NCBI GenBank assembly: GCA_937926975.1
Contig: CALBCJ010000023.1
Span: forward strand, 1-64,000
Direction of reading: 5' to 3'
Source of the DNA: an uncultured Propionibacteriaceae bacterium
Lineage (GTDB): Bacteria; Actinomycetota; Actinomycetes; Propionibacteriales; Propionibacteriaceae
DNA length: 64,000 nt
This document shows positions 1 to 8,677 of this stretch, piece by piece (the stretch's first letter is position 1; each line of letters begins with the position of its first letter). The translations under genes were made by a program, and so were the position numbers. The notes under the pieces are model-generated. The model searched no databases. It was not told the DNA's origin and saw only the letters and a program-made list of their open reading frames with translations.

Positions 1-56
1 CCGGGGGTTATAGCGAGCCGGCCAGCCGCCGCGAAGGCGGCGGCGATCAAGCACGG
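1..56 (-). repeat. dispersed 55-bp hairpin repeat, copy C
   Basis: Read on the minus strand it runs from CCGTGCTTGATC through an 8-bp stem (GCCGCCGC, loop CTTC, GCGGCGGC) to GGCCGGCTCGC and a final CCCCCGG. The same frame recurs at 49667-49721 and 49746-49800, and a diverged plus-strand copy lies at 62901-62972. It begins at base 1, so it may continue outside the window. It lies upstream of the DedA-like gene in the opposite orientation and so is not an obvious terminator for any gene visible here. Confidence 0.75.
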
Positions 57-67
57 ATCGGAGCAAG

Positions 68-706
68 ATGGATGCGGGAGCCTTTCTCGCGGGGTTCAGC
101 GGGCTGTGGGTGTACATCGTGGTCGCCGTGGTTGTCGCGCTGACGTCGGTGGGGCCACCGGGGTGGTTTGTCCCGGCTCAGACCTGCGCCGTCGCGGCCG
201 GCGCGCTCGCTGGGGCGGGGGTGGTCAGCCTCGCCGGCATGGTTGGTGCGGTCTACCTCGGCGCCAGCCTCGGCTGCGCCGCCGGCTACGGGCTGGGCTC
301 GTGGTTTGCAGCCCGCAGGCCGGGATGGGCTCCGCGCGGGCGGCTGGGGCCGTGGTGGAGGTACGCGGTCGAGACCCTGGGGCGCCGTACGGGGGTAGCT
401 GTGCTCACCGGGCGCTGGAACGCCGCGCTGCGGGCCTGCGTCCCCACCGCGGCCGGCGTCAGCCGGGTCGGCTGGTGGCGCTTCCTCGGCTGGAACGCCC
501 TGGCCTGTGCCCTGTGGGCCCCGGCCGTCGTGGGAGCCGGGGTCCTGATTGAGCAGGCAGCCGTGCTGGCACGGGCCACCCTGAGTACCCTGTCACTCGT
601 CACGCTGGTGACGGTCACTGCTCTCTTGGCGACCGGGTACCGACGGTGGTCTGGTTCACGGGTCGACGACCCAGACGGCGGGGATCGAAGGGTGCACAGT
701 GTTTGA
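68..706 (+). CDS. DedA-like (SNARE-associated) membrane protein
   Basis: A 212-residue polytopic membrane protein. The first 60 residues form hydrophobic helices with a PPGWFVPAQ segment that corresponds to the PxPGE region of DedA proteins. Around residues 114-142 the pattern RWNAALRACVP..AG....WWRFLGWN matches the conserved R..P..R...P..AG.....F...N motif of that family, whose members are linked to lipid flippase activity and membrane homeostasis. The usual acidic residue near the first motif is not obvious, so function is assigned by fold only. GGAG at 60-63 supports the ATG at 68. The stop overlaps the next start by 8 bp, so translation is probably coupled to the GTPase operon although the two may not be functionally linked. 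Confidence 0.7.
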   Translation: MDAGAFLAGFSGLWVYIVVAVVVALTSVGPPGWFVPAQTCAVAAGALAGAGVVSLAGMVGAVYLGASLGCAAGYGLGSWFAARRPGWAPRGRLGPWWRYAVETLGRRTGVAVLTGRWNAALRACVPTAAGVSRVGWWRFLGWNALACALWAPAVVGAGVLIEQAAVLARATLSTLSLVTLVTVTALLATGYRRWSGSRVDDPDGGDRRVHSV

Positions 707-2912
707 CCGGAAGATGTACCGCGACCGGGTCCTGCGGCCGCTGCTGAAGGACAAGACCCGGCTGTCGGCGCTGGGGGACGCCCGCCGAACGCTCAGGCAG
801 GCCGACAGCGACGAGTCCCTGCTGCAGGCCCTGACCCAGGTGGACGCCGCCGCCCTGCTCGCCGTCCCAGACGATGCCTCCGAGCTCGACCTGGCCCGCC
901 ACTTCTCCCAGCTGGAGGGCTTTCTCTCCACCGGCAGCCACCCGGTCTCGAAGCAGCTCGACCAGCTGGTGGCGGTACTCAAGAGCAAAGTAGGCGACGA
1001 CTACCGGAAACCAGCCTTCTGGGCCCAGGTGAGCCGACCGGCCCAGCAGCCCGAGCCCCAAGAGCCCGAGCCCCAGGAGCCTGAGCCCCCGGAGCCTGAG
1101 CCTCAGGAGCCCGAGTCACAGGAGCCCGAGCCCCAGCCCGAGGTCCCCGACCTGCCCGCCCGCGAGCCAGAGCCGGTCTCCCCCGAGCCGGTCTCCCCCG
1201 ACCTGACGACCGTGAAGGAGCTCGTCGAGACCGGCCGGCTGCAGCAGGCCCGGCAGGTCTTCGAGAAGCTGACCGGGGACGCCGAGGAGTCGCCCCTGCT
1301 GGAGGAGGTGTCCACCGCCCTCCACGCGGCCGAGCTGCTGAAGCGGCTGGCGCTCGACGAGTACCGGCAGGCCCTGGACGAGCACGACTACCCGACCGCG
1401 GCGCAGTCCCTGGCCAGGGCCCGGGAGATCGACCAGGACGACGAGCAGCTGCGGCGGCTGGAGCAGCAGCTCCCCCCAGGTCCCCCGACCGAGCTGCAGG
1501 CCAGCTACTCGACGGCCGACAACGCGGTCCACCTCACCTGGCAGGGCCCGCAGGACGACGGCACCCGGTACCGGGTCGCCCGGGCCGGAGCCGGAGCCGC
1601 CACCGGCAGCACCGAGACGGTCCTCGAGACCGCCGACCAGCAGGCCACCGACACCGACCCGGTGACAGCCCAGGAGATGGTGTACGCGGTCTGGGCGGTC
1701 CGCGGGCAGGCCTGCTCCGAGCCAGCCACCGTGACCGTGACCGCACTCCCGGCGCCGACCCGGGTCACCGCCTCGGTCACCGGCAGCGACCTCCTGCTCC
1801 GCTGGTCCTGCCCAGAGCAGGCGACCGCGGTCTCGGTCGACCTGTACGGGCCGGACGAGCAGCACTTCCCGCGGCTGGCCCGCGACGAGCTGCTGGTCTC
1901 GGGCCTGGTCCTCGGGCAGACGTACGAGATCTTCCTGACCGCACACTACCTGGTGCAGGGGGAGCCGGCGTGCTCCGAGCCGGCGACCGTGACCGCGGTG
2001 CCGCGGGAGGCGGCGTACCCGGTGACCGACCTGAAGGTCGCCGCGGGCCCCGGGCACCCGGCCCGGGCCGAGTGGAGCACGGTCCGCGGGTACCAGACCG
2101 AGCTGTGGGCCCTGCCGCTGGAGCGGGGGCTGCCGGTCGGCTCGCGGGTCCCGGCCGAGCGGCTGGAGGCCCTGGGCGGGCAGCGCCTGACCGGGCCGCA
2201 GCAGGAGCAGGGTCTGCTCCGGTCGCAGGTCCTCGACCAGGTCGCGGGCCTGCGCGCCTGCTACCCGGTCACCTGGGACGGTGACGAGGGCCTGGTCGGG
2301 GCCGCGGTGACCGTCGGGGAGGCCCCGTCGGCGAGCGAGGTGGAGGCGGTGCGGTTCGGCTCCGAGCTCGTCGTGTCGTGGGTCTGGCCTGAGGGCGACC
2401 ACCGGATGAGCGTGTCCTGGTCGGGTCTCGACGACCAGCGCGGCGAGCGCCGGGTCAGCCGGGTGGACTACCAGCGCGACGGCGGGGTCCGGATTCCCCG
2501 CGCCGACCTGGTGACCGAGGTTGTGGTACGGACGGTCGTCGCCACCCCCGCAGGCGACCTGGTCTGCTCCCCAGTGGTCGTCTCGCTGGCGGCGGTGCCG
2601 CCGCGTCTGGCGTACACGCTGCGGCTGCCGCGCCGGCTCCTCGGCGGCCGCGAGGCCACGCTGCAGCTGACCAGCGCCGGGTTCCGGGGGGTCGCCGAGC
2701 TGGTGGTGGTGATGAGCACCGGCGACTACATGCCGAGCAGCCCCGACGCCGGGCAGCAGATCGCCCGGCTCGGGGTCGACCTCACCGCCTCCCCGACCCA
2801 GACGGTGACCTTCACCGTGCCCAAGGTGAAGAGCTACTGGCTGCGGGTCTTTGCTGCCCACCCCGGCCGGCTCACCCTCCAGGACCCTCCCACACCAACC
2901 CTGAAAGGATAA
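699..2912 (+). CDS. Fn3-like scaffold protein of a double-GTPase locus
   Basis: A 737-residue multidomain protein. Residues 1-110 are predicted helical. About 111-168 form a low-complexity Pro/Glu linker with many PEPQE-type repeats. About 170-260 are helical and TPR-like (GRLQQARQVFEKL, DYPTAAQSLARAREI). From about 262 onward there are three or more fibronectin-III-like beta modules (VHLTWQGPQDDG, LLLRWSCPEQ, ARAEWSTVRG). No enzyme motif or signal peptide is seen, so it is probably a cytosolic scaffold or adaptor. GAAGGG six bases upstream supports the GTG at 699 over the ATG at 714, which has no properly spaced ribosome site. It ends 4 bp before the zinc-ribbon GTPase start, whose ribosome site lies inside its last codons. 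Related Fn3-containing proteins are known beside double-GTPase genes. Confidence 0.6.
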   Translation: MFDRKMYRDRVLRPLLKDKTRLSALGDARRTLRQADSDESLLQALTQVDAAALLAVPDDASELDLARHFSQLEGFLSTGSHPVSKQLDQLVAVLKSKVGDDYRKPAFWAQVSRPAQQPEPQEPEPQEPEPPEPEPQEPESQEPEPQPEVPDLPAREPEPVSPEPVSPDLTTVKELVETGRLQQARQVFEKLTGDAEESPLLEEVSTALHAAELLKRLALDEYRQALDEHDYPTAAQSLARAREIDQDDEQLRRLEQQLPPGPPTELQASYSTADNAVHLTWQGPQDDGTRYRVARAGAGAATGSTETVLETADQQATDTDPVTAQEMVYAVWAVRGQACSEPATVTVTALPAPTRVTASVTGSDLLLRWSCPEQATAVSVDLYGPDEQHFPRLARDELLVSGLVLGQTYEIFLTAHYLVQGEPACSEPATVTAVPREAAYPVTDLKVAAGPGHPARAEWSTVRGYQTELWALPLERGLPVGSRVPAERLEALGGQRLTGPQQEQGLLRSQVLDQVAGLRACYPVTWDGDEGLVGAAVTVGEAPSASEVEAVRFGSELVVSWVWPEGDHRMSVSWSGLDDQRGERRVSRVDYQRDGGVRIPRADLVTEVVVRTVVATPAGDLVCSPVVVSLAAVPPRLAYTLRLPRRLLGGREATLQLTSAGFRGVAELVVVMSTGDYMPSSPDAGQQIARLGVDLTASPTQTVTFTVPKVKSYWLRVFAAHPGRLTLQDPPTPTLKG

Positions 2913-2916
2913 ACCG

Positions 2917-4116
2917 GTGGCCCTGCTTGGATTTCGCGCACCGTGCCCGTACTGCTACGCCGATGTTGACCTGAGAAAGGTGGCGTTCCGGTGCCTGGGG
3001 CTGCCCGCGGCCGGAAAAAAGGCCTGCACCAAAGAGGTCGACCCGGTCCGAAAAGAGCAGTTCGGCGACGTCAACGAGTACTTCCCGGTCTTTACTGCGA
3101 GCCGGGGCTGGCGGGCGGTCCGCCAGGCCCACTGCCCCAGCTGCCTGCGCCCGACCGGGATCCGGCTGTGCCCCGAGTGCCACTCCCGGCTCCCGGAGGG
3201 CTTTGACGCCGACTCGCCGATGTTTGGCCTGGTGGGCGCACGGTCGGCCGGCAAGACTGTGATGCTGGCGGTCCTGATGCGCGAGCTCGCCACGAACGGG
3301 CCGGTCGCGCGGCGCTTCAACCACGTCATCACCGTGTACGGCGGGGGCGACGAGCTGGGCCAGGCAAAACGGCTCAAGGACCTGCTGGACCAGATGCAGA
3401 CCGGCTCCGGCCAGCTGCCGCTGGCCACCCAGCAGGCGGCCGGTGACCGGACCATTCCGGTGGTGTTTGAGTGGAAGATCGTCCGCGACGGCCTCACGAA
3501 AGCCGCTCTGGGCAACAAGTCCACCGTCTTCTCGTTCTACGACACCGCCGGTGAGGACCTGGCGACCGATGAGCGGGCGCTGAGCATGACGTACCTGCTG
3601 GCCACCGACGGGATCATTCTGCTGCTGGACCCGTTCAGCTTTGCCCACAGCGCCGGCCGCGAGACCGCCGACGAGCAGCGGGTCGAGCGCTCCCCCGAGC
3701 ACGTCCTGACCGCCATCACCGAGGTGCTGCGGCAGAATGAGCAGACCCGGCTGAACCGTCTGATTCAGCAGCCGGTGGCGGTCGTGATCTCCAAGATCGA
3801 CGCCTTCTTCGACAAGATTCCCGAGACCAGCCCGATCCGGCGGCCGTCGTCGGCGCTGCCGTACTTCGACGAGGCCGAGGCCTTGTCGGTGCACGACCAC
3901 CTGGCCTCCCTGGTCGACGAGTGGGGCGGCGCCGGGCTGCTCAGAGTCCTCAAGGCCAACTACGCGAGCTACCGGCTCTTCGCCCTATCGGCGCTCGGCT
4001 CGGAGCCGGACTACGCCACCCAGCGGGTCAGCCAGCGGGGCATCCTTCCGCACCGGGTCGCCGAGCCGCTGCTGTGGCTGATGGCCAAGCGGGGCTTCAT
4101 CCCGGTCAGGGGGTAG
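2917..4116 (+). CDS. zinc-ribbon P-loop GTPase (double-GTPase type)
   Basis: A 399-residue protein. The N-terminus has two cysteine clusters, C10/C13 with C26/C37 and C73/C76 with C85/C88, typical of treble-clef or zinc-ribbon modules. A Ras-like GTPase domain follows: Walker A GARSAGKT at 107-114, switch II DTAGE near 210, and a SKID form of the (N/T)KxD guanine-specificity motif near 290. This layout fits the double-GTPase 2 (DO-GTPase2) families found with GAP1-like proteins in predicted bacterial conflict systems; that assignment is from family knowledge, not a search. The GTG start follows AAAGGA overlapping the upstream stop. It lies 4 bp from the GAP1-like gene, so the products probably form one complex. 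Confidence 0.72.
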   Translation: MALLGFRAPCPYCYADVDLRKVAFRCLGLPAAGKKACTKEVDPVRKEQFGDVNEYFPVFTASRGWRAVRQAHCPSCLRPTGIRLCPECHSRLPEGFDADSPMFGLVGARSAGKTVMLAVLMRELATNGPVARRFNHVITVYGGGDELGQAKRLKDLLDQMQTGSGQLPLATQQAAGDRTIPVVFEWKIVRDGLTKAALGNKSTVFSFYDTAGEDLATDERALSMTYLLATDGIILLLDPFSFAHSAGRETADEQRVERSPEHVLTAITEVLRQNEQTRLNRLIQQPVAVVISKIDAFFDKIPETSPIRRPSSALPYFDEAEALSVHDHLASLVDEWGGAGLLRVLKANYASYRLFALSALGSEPDYATQRVSQRGILPHRVAEPLLWLMAKRGFIPVRG

Positions 4117-4120
4117 GCGG

Positions 4121-6535
4121 GTGTTCGAGGTCGCGATCTACACCGACGCCCGGGCCGCCGAGGCGATCGACGGTGTCGACGGGTTCAACTTCGTGGCGGT
4201 CTCCGCGGGGATGACCGCCCAGGACCGTCAGGTAGTCCGCAGCCACCTGCTGCACCGGGTGGTCGCCGGCTGGGGGGTGGACCACGACCCGCTCGACCAC
4301 CCGCCCACCTTCGCCTACTACCGCCACGGCGACCGGTACTACGTCTCCCGAGGAATCTCCACCGGGCTGACCAACAACGGCCGACCAGGCAACCTGCTCA
4401 CCGAGGCGGCCGTCACCACCGACCCGGACGACTTCGGGGACCTGTGCCCGGCCCAGCTCTTCGGGGCCGTGAACTGGAGCCTCACCAAGGTCACCGGCAC
4501 CCTGCCGGCCTGGCCGGGCCCGCTCCAGGTGACCCCCGACTTCGAGGCCGACGCGCTGCGCCGGATGGTCACCGACGACCCGTGGGCGACCGAGCACCTG
4601 GCCGAGCTGCTGGCCATGGTGGAGCAGGTACGGGAGGGCAGGCGCCTGGTGCTGGTGGCCTCCGACGCGGTCACGGCCCAGCGCTGGATCGCTCTGGGAA
4701 CACTGTTCATGGAGGGCGGCTGGGTCCGTGACCTCACCATCCGGGGCCTGGTCCAGGACCCGATGACCACCAAGGCCGACATCGTCGCCGGCAGCCCGCA
4801 GCTGGGGCCTCAGCCTGACCCGCGCACGCCCCGTACCGGGGTCAACGTGGTCGACCTGGACCAGAAGCTGATGAGCGCCGTCGAGGTCACCGAGTCGGCC
4901 CGTACCCAGGCCGGGTGGTTTCTGCACGAAGAGCCCGGGACCGCGCTGGCCGCTGTCGACCTGGCTCGGCGCTGGGAGCCGGTGATGGGCCGCGACACCG
5001 CGACCCGGGCCGCGGCGGTGGCGCTGTTCCCGCGCCCCGGGGGCCTGCGCGACGACTGGGTCTGCACCATGCAGGCGCTCAAGGGCCTGGCGGAGCGGGA
5101 CGAGGACGACGACCTGTTCCTGTACGCGGACTCGCTGCTCGACGTGGCCGTCACGTACGCGCCGGCCAGCCGTACGGACGCGGTCCTCGCCGCCGAGACC
5201 CTGCTGGCACTGCTGGACGCCGGGTCGATGGAGGTCGCGACCGGGGTCCTGGTCCCCACCCTGGAGGCGGTGAGCCGCCAGAGTGAGGCTGCGGAGGCCT
5301 GGCTGACGGCGGTCGGCTCCGCGCACCGGGCCGGCCTGGCCTGGGCCGACCGGGACGCCCGCCAGCAGGCCTCCCGGCTGCTGTCGGCGCTGGCGGCTGA
5401 GACCGAGCCGGGGCTGGCCGCGCCGCTGCTGTCGGCCGCCGGGGTGCTGAACCTGCCGCTGGACGAGCCGGCCCGCGACCGGGTGACCCGGCTGCTGGCC
5501 GAGCAGTGGTCCCGCAGCCCGAGGCTGTCGGGCCAGCACGAGCACTGGCGGTACGGCGAGGAGGTGGTCCAGCTGCTGGCGGACACCCTGGTGGCACGGT
5601 GGTCCACGGGAGACCAGGCCAGCCTGGCCGCACTGCAGCGGGGCGACTGGACCTGGCTGGGCTCGTGCCGGGACCTGACCGCCCGCTCCCGCGGCCAGGT
5701 CGGTGGCTGGCTCGCGGCGGGCGAGGTGGCGGCGCTGCCGGTAGCCCAGCGGGCCCAGGCCCTGCAGACCGTACGGGGCGTGCCCGAGCAGAGCTGGGGG
5801 CTGGTCTGGTCGGGCGCTCAGCTGCCCCGCGACGCCGAGCTGCTGAGGACCTGGGCCGCGGCGTACCGGGGGCTGTCCTGGGACGCGGGGGCCGAGGTGT
5901 ACCGGCTGGTCCAGGACGCCGTCCAGCGGCCGGAGCCGGCCGTCGCCGTCGCGACGCTGCTGGAGAGCCTGACCCACCCGGGAGTCCTGGTCGACCACCC
6001 GGGCCTGCGGCGCTACGCCGAGCGGGTGGCCCGCTCGAGAGGATGCTGCCGCTGCGCCGTCCGCTCACCCGAGGTGCCCAACCCGTACCTCAGCGAGGTG
6101 CTGCGGGACCTGCCCGAGATGACCTGGCTGCTGCTGGACCAGATCGGCGAGATCCTGGTCACCGTACCGGACCGTCGAGGCGCGGCGGACCTGGCCCGGC
6201 AGGTCGGCCCGGTGGCGGAGAAGGCGGTCCGGGAGGCACTCAGCCGTCGCCTCGCCAGCGACCCGGACATCGGGCCGGTCCTCCACGCCGCCCTGACGGT
6301 GCTCCAGGAGCGGCACTCGGCCCCGGCCCGAGGAGCCAGGACCGTGCTGCTGCAGGTCTGTGACTCCCGGGAGGAGATGGCACGGGTCGAGCAGGCCGTG
6401 GAGGCCGGCCGGCTGACCATGAAGGACCGGGAGGCCTTCGAGGTCTTCGAGAAGGAGGCGAGGCGGGGCCGGCTGGGCCGCCGGATCACCCAGGTGGCCA
6501 GCGGACTGCTCGGCGGCAAGGGCAAGGACGAGTAG
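4121..6535 (+). CDS. GTPase-associated protein 1-like (GAP1)
   Basis: An 804-residue protein. The first 140 residues carry a distinctive block (FEVAIYTDARAAEAIDG, GFNFVAVSAGMT, LTNNGRPGNLLTEA, PAQLFGAVNWSL) that I recognise as the GAP1 N-terminal domain. The middle and C-terminal parts are helical, rich in Leu and Ala, and look like a repeat solenoid with no catalytic motif. GAP1 proteins accompany double-GTPases in loci predicted to respond to invasive elements; their biochemical role is not established. It sits between the two GTPase genes with a 4-bp gap upstream and a TAGTG overlap downstream, so equimolar production with both is likely. The GTG start follows the stop of the upstream gene directly. 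Confidence 0.68.
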   Translation: MFEVAIYTDARAAEAIDGVDGFNFVAVSAGMTAQDRQVVRSHLLHRVVAGWGVDHDPLDHPPTFAYYRHGDRYYVSRGISTGLTNNGRPGNLLTEAAVTTDPDDFGDLCPAQLFGAVNWSLTKVTGTLPAWPGPLQVTPDFEADALRRMVTDDPWATEHLAELLAMVEQVREGRRLVLVASDAVTAQRWIALGTLFMEGGWVRDLTIRGLVQDPMTTKADIVAGSPQLGPQPDPRTPRTGVNVVDLDQKLMSAVEVTESARTQAGWFLHEEPGTALAAVDLARRWEPVMGRDTATRAAAVALFPRPGGLRDDWVCTMQALKGLAERDEDDDLFLYADSLLDVAVTYAPASRTDAVLAAETLLALLDAGSMEVATGVLVPTLEAVSRQSEAAEAWLTAVGSAHRAGLAWADRDARQQASRLLSALAAETEPGLAAPLLSAAGVLNLPLDEPARDRVTRLLAEQWSRSPRLSGQHEHWRYGEEVVQLLADTLVARWSTGDQASLAALQRGDWTWLGSCRDLTARSRGQVGGWLAAGEVAALPVAQRAQALQTVRGVPEQSWGLVWSGAQLPRDAELLRTWAAAYRGLSWDAGAEVYRLVQDAVQRPEPAVAVATLLESLTHPGVLVDHPGLRRYAERVARSRGCCRCAVRSPEVPNPYLSEVLRDLPEMTWLLLDQIGEILVTVPDRRGAADLARQVGPVAEKAVREALSRRLASDPDIGPVLHAALTVLQERHSAPARGARTVLLQVCDSREEMARVEQAVEAGRLTMKDREAFEVFEKEARRGRLGRRITQVASGLLGGKGKDE

Positions 6536-8271
6536 TGGACGACTGCCTTGGCTACGCGGTGGTGGCCGTGCTGCTGTCCGTCGCCGCGGGCTTCATCCTC
6601 TGGGTGCTGCTGGCGACCCTGCTCTCGCTGCTGTCCTGGCTGGTCCTGCTGTGGGCCGCCGAGGCCTGCCTGATGGCGCTGGCCGGGCTGGCCGTGGGGA
6701 TGACCCTGCCGTACCGGGTGCTGAGCGGGCGCTGCAGCACCCAGCCCGAGGTCGCGACGCCGGACGAGGTGGCGGCCGGGCACGTGATCCGGCGCCGCCC
6801 ATGGGGCTTCACCAGGAACTTCGGCTGGGACCAGGCCTGGCCCGAGTACCTGCCCTTCCAGGCGCGCCGCGACGCAGCCGCCGTACGGGCCGAGACCCGC
6901 TCGGTGCTGGCCAGGGCCTGGGCGAAGATCGGCGGGCGGACCCGACCCAGTCCCGACCAGGAGCAGAGCCGCTCCGACCAGGGCGACGAGGCCGGCGTGG
7001 ACGAGGCCACCAGCCCGCCCCAGGCCACCAGGCTGCAGTCGGTGCGCTCGGTCGGGTCCCGCCTGCTGTGGTGGGTGGTGGCGGGTCCGGGGTACGCCGG
7101 CTTTGCGCTCGGGGTCTGGCTCGCGTACGGGACCTGGCTGCTGGTGGTGCTGGTCCCGGGCGGGGTCGGGTACGCGGGGCAGCAGGCCGTGATGCTGGCC
7201 TACCGGTGGCTCGACCGGGGCCGGCTGCTGCGGCGCCGGGCCCAGGTGCTCTGCCCGCACTGCTACGAGCGCAGCCCGCGGCCCAGCTACCGCTGCCCCA
7301 ACCCCGCCTGTACGGTCGTGCACCGCGACATCTCCCCTGGTCCGCTCGGGATCATCGCCCGGCGCTGCGCCTGCGGGACGCGGTTTTGGACCACGGTCGC
7401 GGCAGCGTCGCGGTCACTGGTCGCCCTCTGCCCGGTCTGCGACGCCGAGCTGTCGGGTGGCAGCGGCGCGCGGCACACCATTCAGCTGCCCGTGTTCGGT
7501 GCGGTGGGCGCCGGCAAGACCCGCTTCTTCGCGGCCGCCCTGGTCGCCGCGCAGCAGCAGCTGAGCCACAGCGAGGGGCGGCTGGAACCGCTGGGCGCGA
7601 CCGCCGAGGGCTTCCTCAAGGCGTCCGAGCAGGCCATCGCCTCCGGTGAGGCGACCGACAAGACCGTCCCCACGGCGCGGCCCGAGGGGCACCCGGTCAA
7701 GGTCACCGACGCCTCCGGGCGGGAGCTGGAGCTGCAGCTCATGGACGCCGCCGGCGAGAGCTTCGCCAGCATCCTGGCGTCGGAGGAGCTCACGTACGTG
7801 AACTTCGCCTCGACCATGCTGTTCGTGCTTGACCCGCTGGCCCTGCCCCAGGTCCGGGCCGAGCTGCGGGCCGACCCCGACCTGGCCGGGGTCGTGGTGG
7901 CCGCCGGGGAGCAGGAGGACGCGTACGCGTCGGTCGTCGACCGGATCCGGTCGGAGGCCGTCAACGTGTCGAGAAAGCACCTGGCCGTGGTGCTCACCAA
8001 GGCCGACATCCTGAGCCGGCTCCCGTCAGGGCAGAGCCTTGACCCCAGCACCTCGGCATCCGTACGGGGGTGGCTGGTCGCCCAGCAGGAGGACGGTCTC
8101 GTCCGGCGCCTGGAGAGCGACTTCGGCGATGTCCACTACTGCGTGGTCAGCTCGCTGGAGCGGCGCCCGCCCGACGACCCGCTCAGCCCGCTGGGGGTCC
8201 TGCAGTGGTGCCTGCAGACCCAGAAGGCGTCGTTGAGCCTGGTCCCGACCGGCCCGGAGGTGAAGCGGTGA
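6535..8271 (+). CDS. membrane-anchored zinc-ribbon GTPase
   Basis: A 578-residue protein. Two or three hydrophobic helices occupy residues 5-60, and another hydrophobic pair lies about 177-220. A cysteine-rich zinc ribbon follows at about 240-310 (CPHCYERS, RCPNPAC, RCACG, CPVCDAEL). A P-loop GTPase domain has GAVGAGKT near 322-329, DAAGE near 404-408 and TKAD near 488-491. It parallels the soluble GTPase at 2917 but is membrane bound, so the pair could link a membrane signal to a cytosolic partner; this is inference. It starts with GTG inside the previous stop (TAGTG). Its TGA overlaps the GTG of a 68-residue membrane protein. Confidence 0.7.
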   Translation: MDDCLGYAVVAVLLSVAAGFILWVLLATLLSLLSWLVLLWAAEACLMALAGLAVGMTLPYRVLSGRCSTQPEVATPDEVAAGHVIRRRPWGFTRNFGWDQAWPEYLPFQARRDAAAVRAETRSVLARAWAKIGGRTRPSPDQEQSRSDQGDEAGVDEATSPPQATRLQSVRSVGSRLLWWVVAGPGYAGFALGVWLAYGTWLLVVLVPGGVGYAGQQAVMLAYRWLDRGRLLRRRAQVLCPHCYERSPRPSYRCPNPACTVVHRDISPGPLGIIARRCACGTRFWTTVAAASRSLVALCPVCDAELSGGSGARHTIQLPVFGAVGAGKTRFFAAALVAAQQQLSHSEGRLEPLGATAEGFLKASEQAIASGEATDKTVPTARPEGHPVKVTDASGRELELQLMDAAGESFASILASEELTYVNFASTMLFVLDPLALPQVRAELRADPDLAGVVVAAGEQEDAYASVVDRIRSEAVNVSRKHLAVVLTKADILSRLPSGQSLDPSTSASVRGWLVAQQEDGLVRRLESDFGDVHYCVVSSLERRPPDDPLSPLGVLQWCLQTQKASLSLVPTGPEVKR

Positions 8272-8474
8272 GAAACGGGGTACCGACGCTCTACTGGGTG
8301 GCCCGGTGGGTCTGGTGCGGGGTGCACCTGGTGGTGGTGGCGCTGGCCGTGGCCGCGGTCGGAGTGTGGGCGGTGACCGACCGGAACGGGCTCGACGTCC
8401 TGGACGAGGCCTTGTTCTGGGTGAGACGGGTCAGTGACACCCTGGGCAGCCTGGTCACGTACCCGTGGGACTGA
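8268..8474 (+). CDS. small single-pass membrane protein of the GTPase operon
   Basis: A 68-residue protein starting at a GTG that shares a GTGA overlap with the membrane GTPase stop. It has one hydrophobic helix at about residues 10-38 (VWCGVHLVVVALAVAAVGVWAV), then a short amphipathic tail with acidic and Trp/Arg residues ending near a PWD tripeptide. The overlap implies obligate co-translation with the membrane GTPase. No family is recognised. A size of 60-80 residues, a single helix and the last place in a conflict-type operon fit either a regulatory subunit or a small membrane effector, but nothing in the sequence decides between them. Confidence 0.6.
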   Translation: MRNGVPTLYWVARWVWCGVHLVVVALAVAAVGVWAVTDRNGLDVLDEALFWVRRVSDTLGSLVTYPWD

Positions 8475-8535
8475 CCGTCGCCGTTGGCGCCTGCGGGCGC
8501 CGACCGGTAGCCTCGACGTGCTCAGGAGGAGGCAG

Positions 8536-8622
8536 ATGATGGCGTACGCGGCGCGGGCCGGCTTGGTGTGGCGTCGCCACGTCGACCTGGAGTACGTGAG
8601 CTCGGCGATCTGTCGGTCCTGA
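8536..8622 (+). CDS. cysteine-type leader peptide upstream of cysE
   Basis: A 28-residue open reading frame with a very strong ribosome site (AGGAGGAGG at 8524-8532) and ATG at 8536 or 8539. Its C-terminus, RRHVDLEYVSSAICRS, matches the conserved actinobacterial leader-peptide pattern RRHVDL..VSSAxCR that precedes sulfur and cysteine genes. The late Cys codon (TGT at 8611-8613) is expected to stall ribosomes when cysteinyl-tRNA is low. The TGA at 8620 lies 55 bp before cysE. A short CGGCGC/GCGCCG hairpin at 8638-8654 lies in this gap and could take part in attenuation or control of translation. The match is from recognised pattern; the mechanism here is inferred. Confidence 0.75.
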   Translation: MMAYAARAGLVWRRHVDLEYVSSAICRS

Positions 8623-8677
8623 CCAGGTCCTGTCCCTCGGCGCGGTCTGCGCCGTCCGTACCTATCTCAGGAGCACT

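Noticed and set aside
8623..8677. A classic terminator-type attenuator between the leader peptide and cysE
   Set aside because: Only a 6-bp hairpin with no T run is visible, so the exact mechanism is left open.
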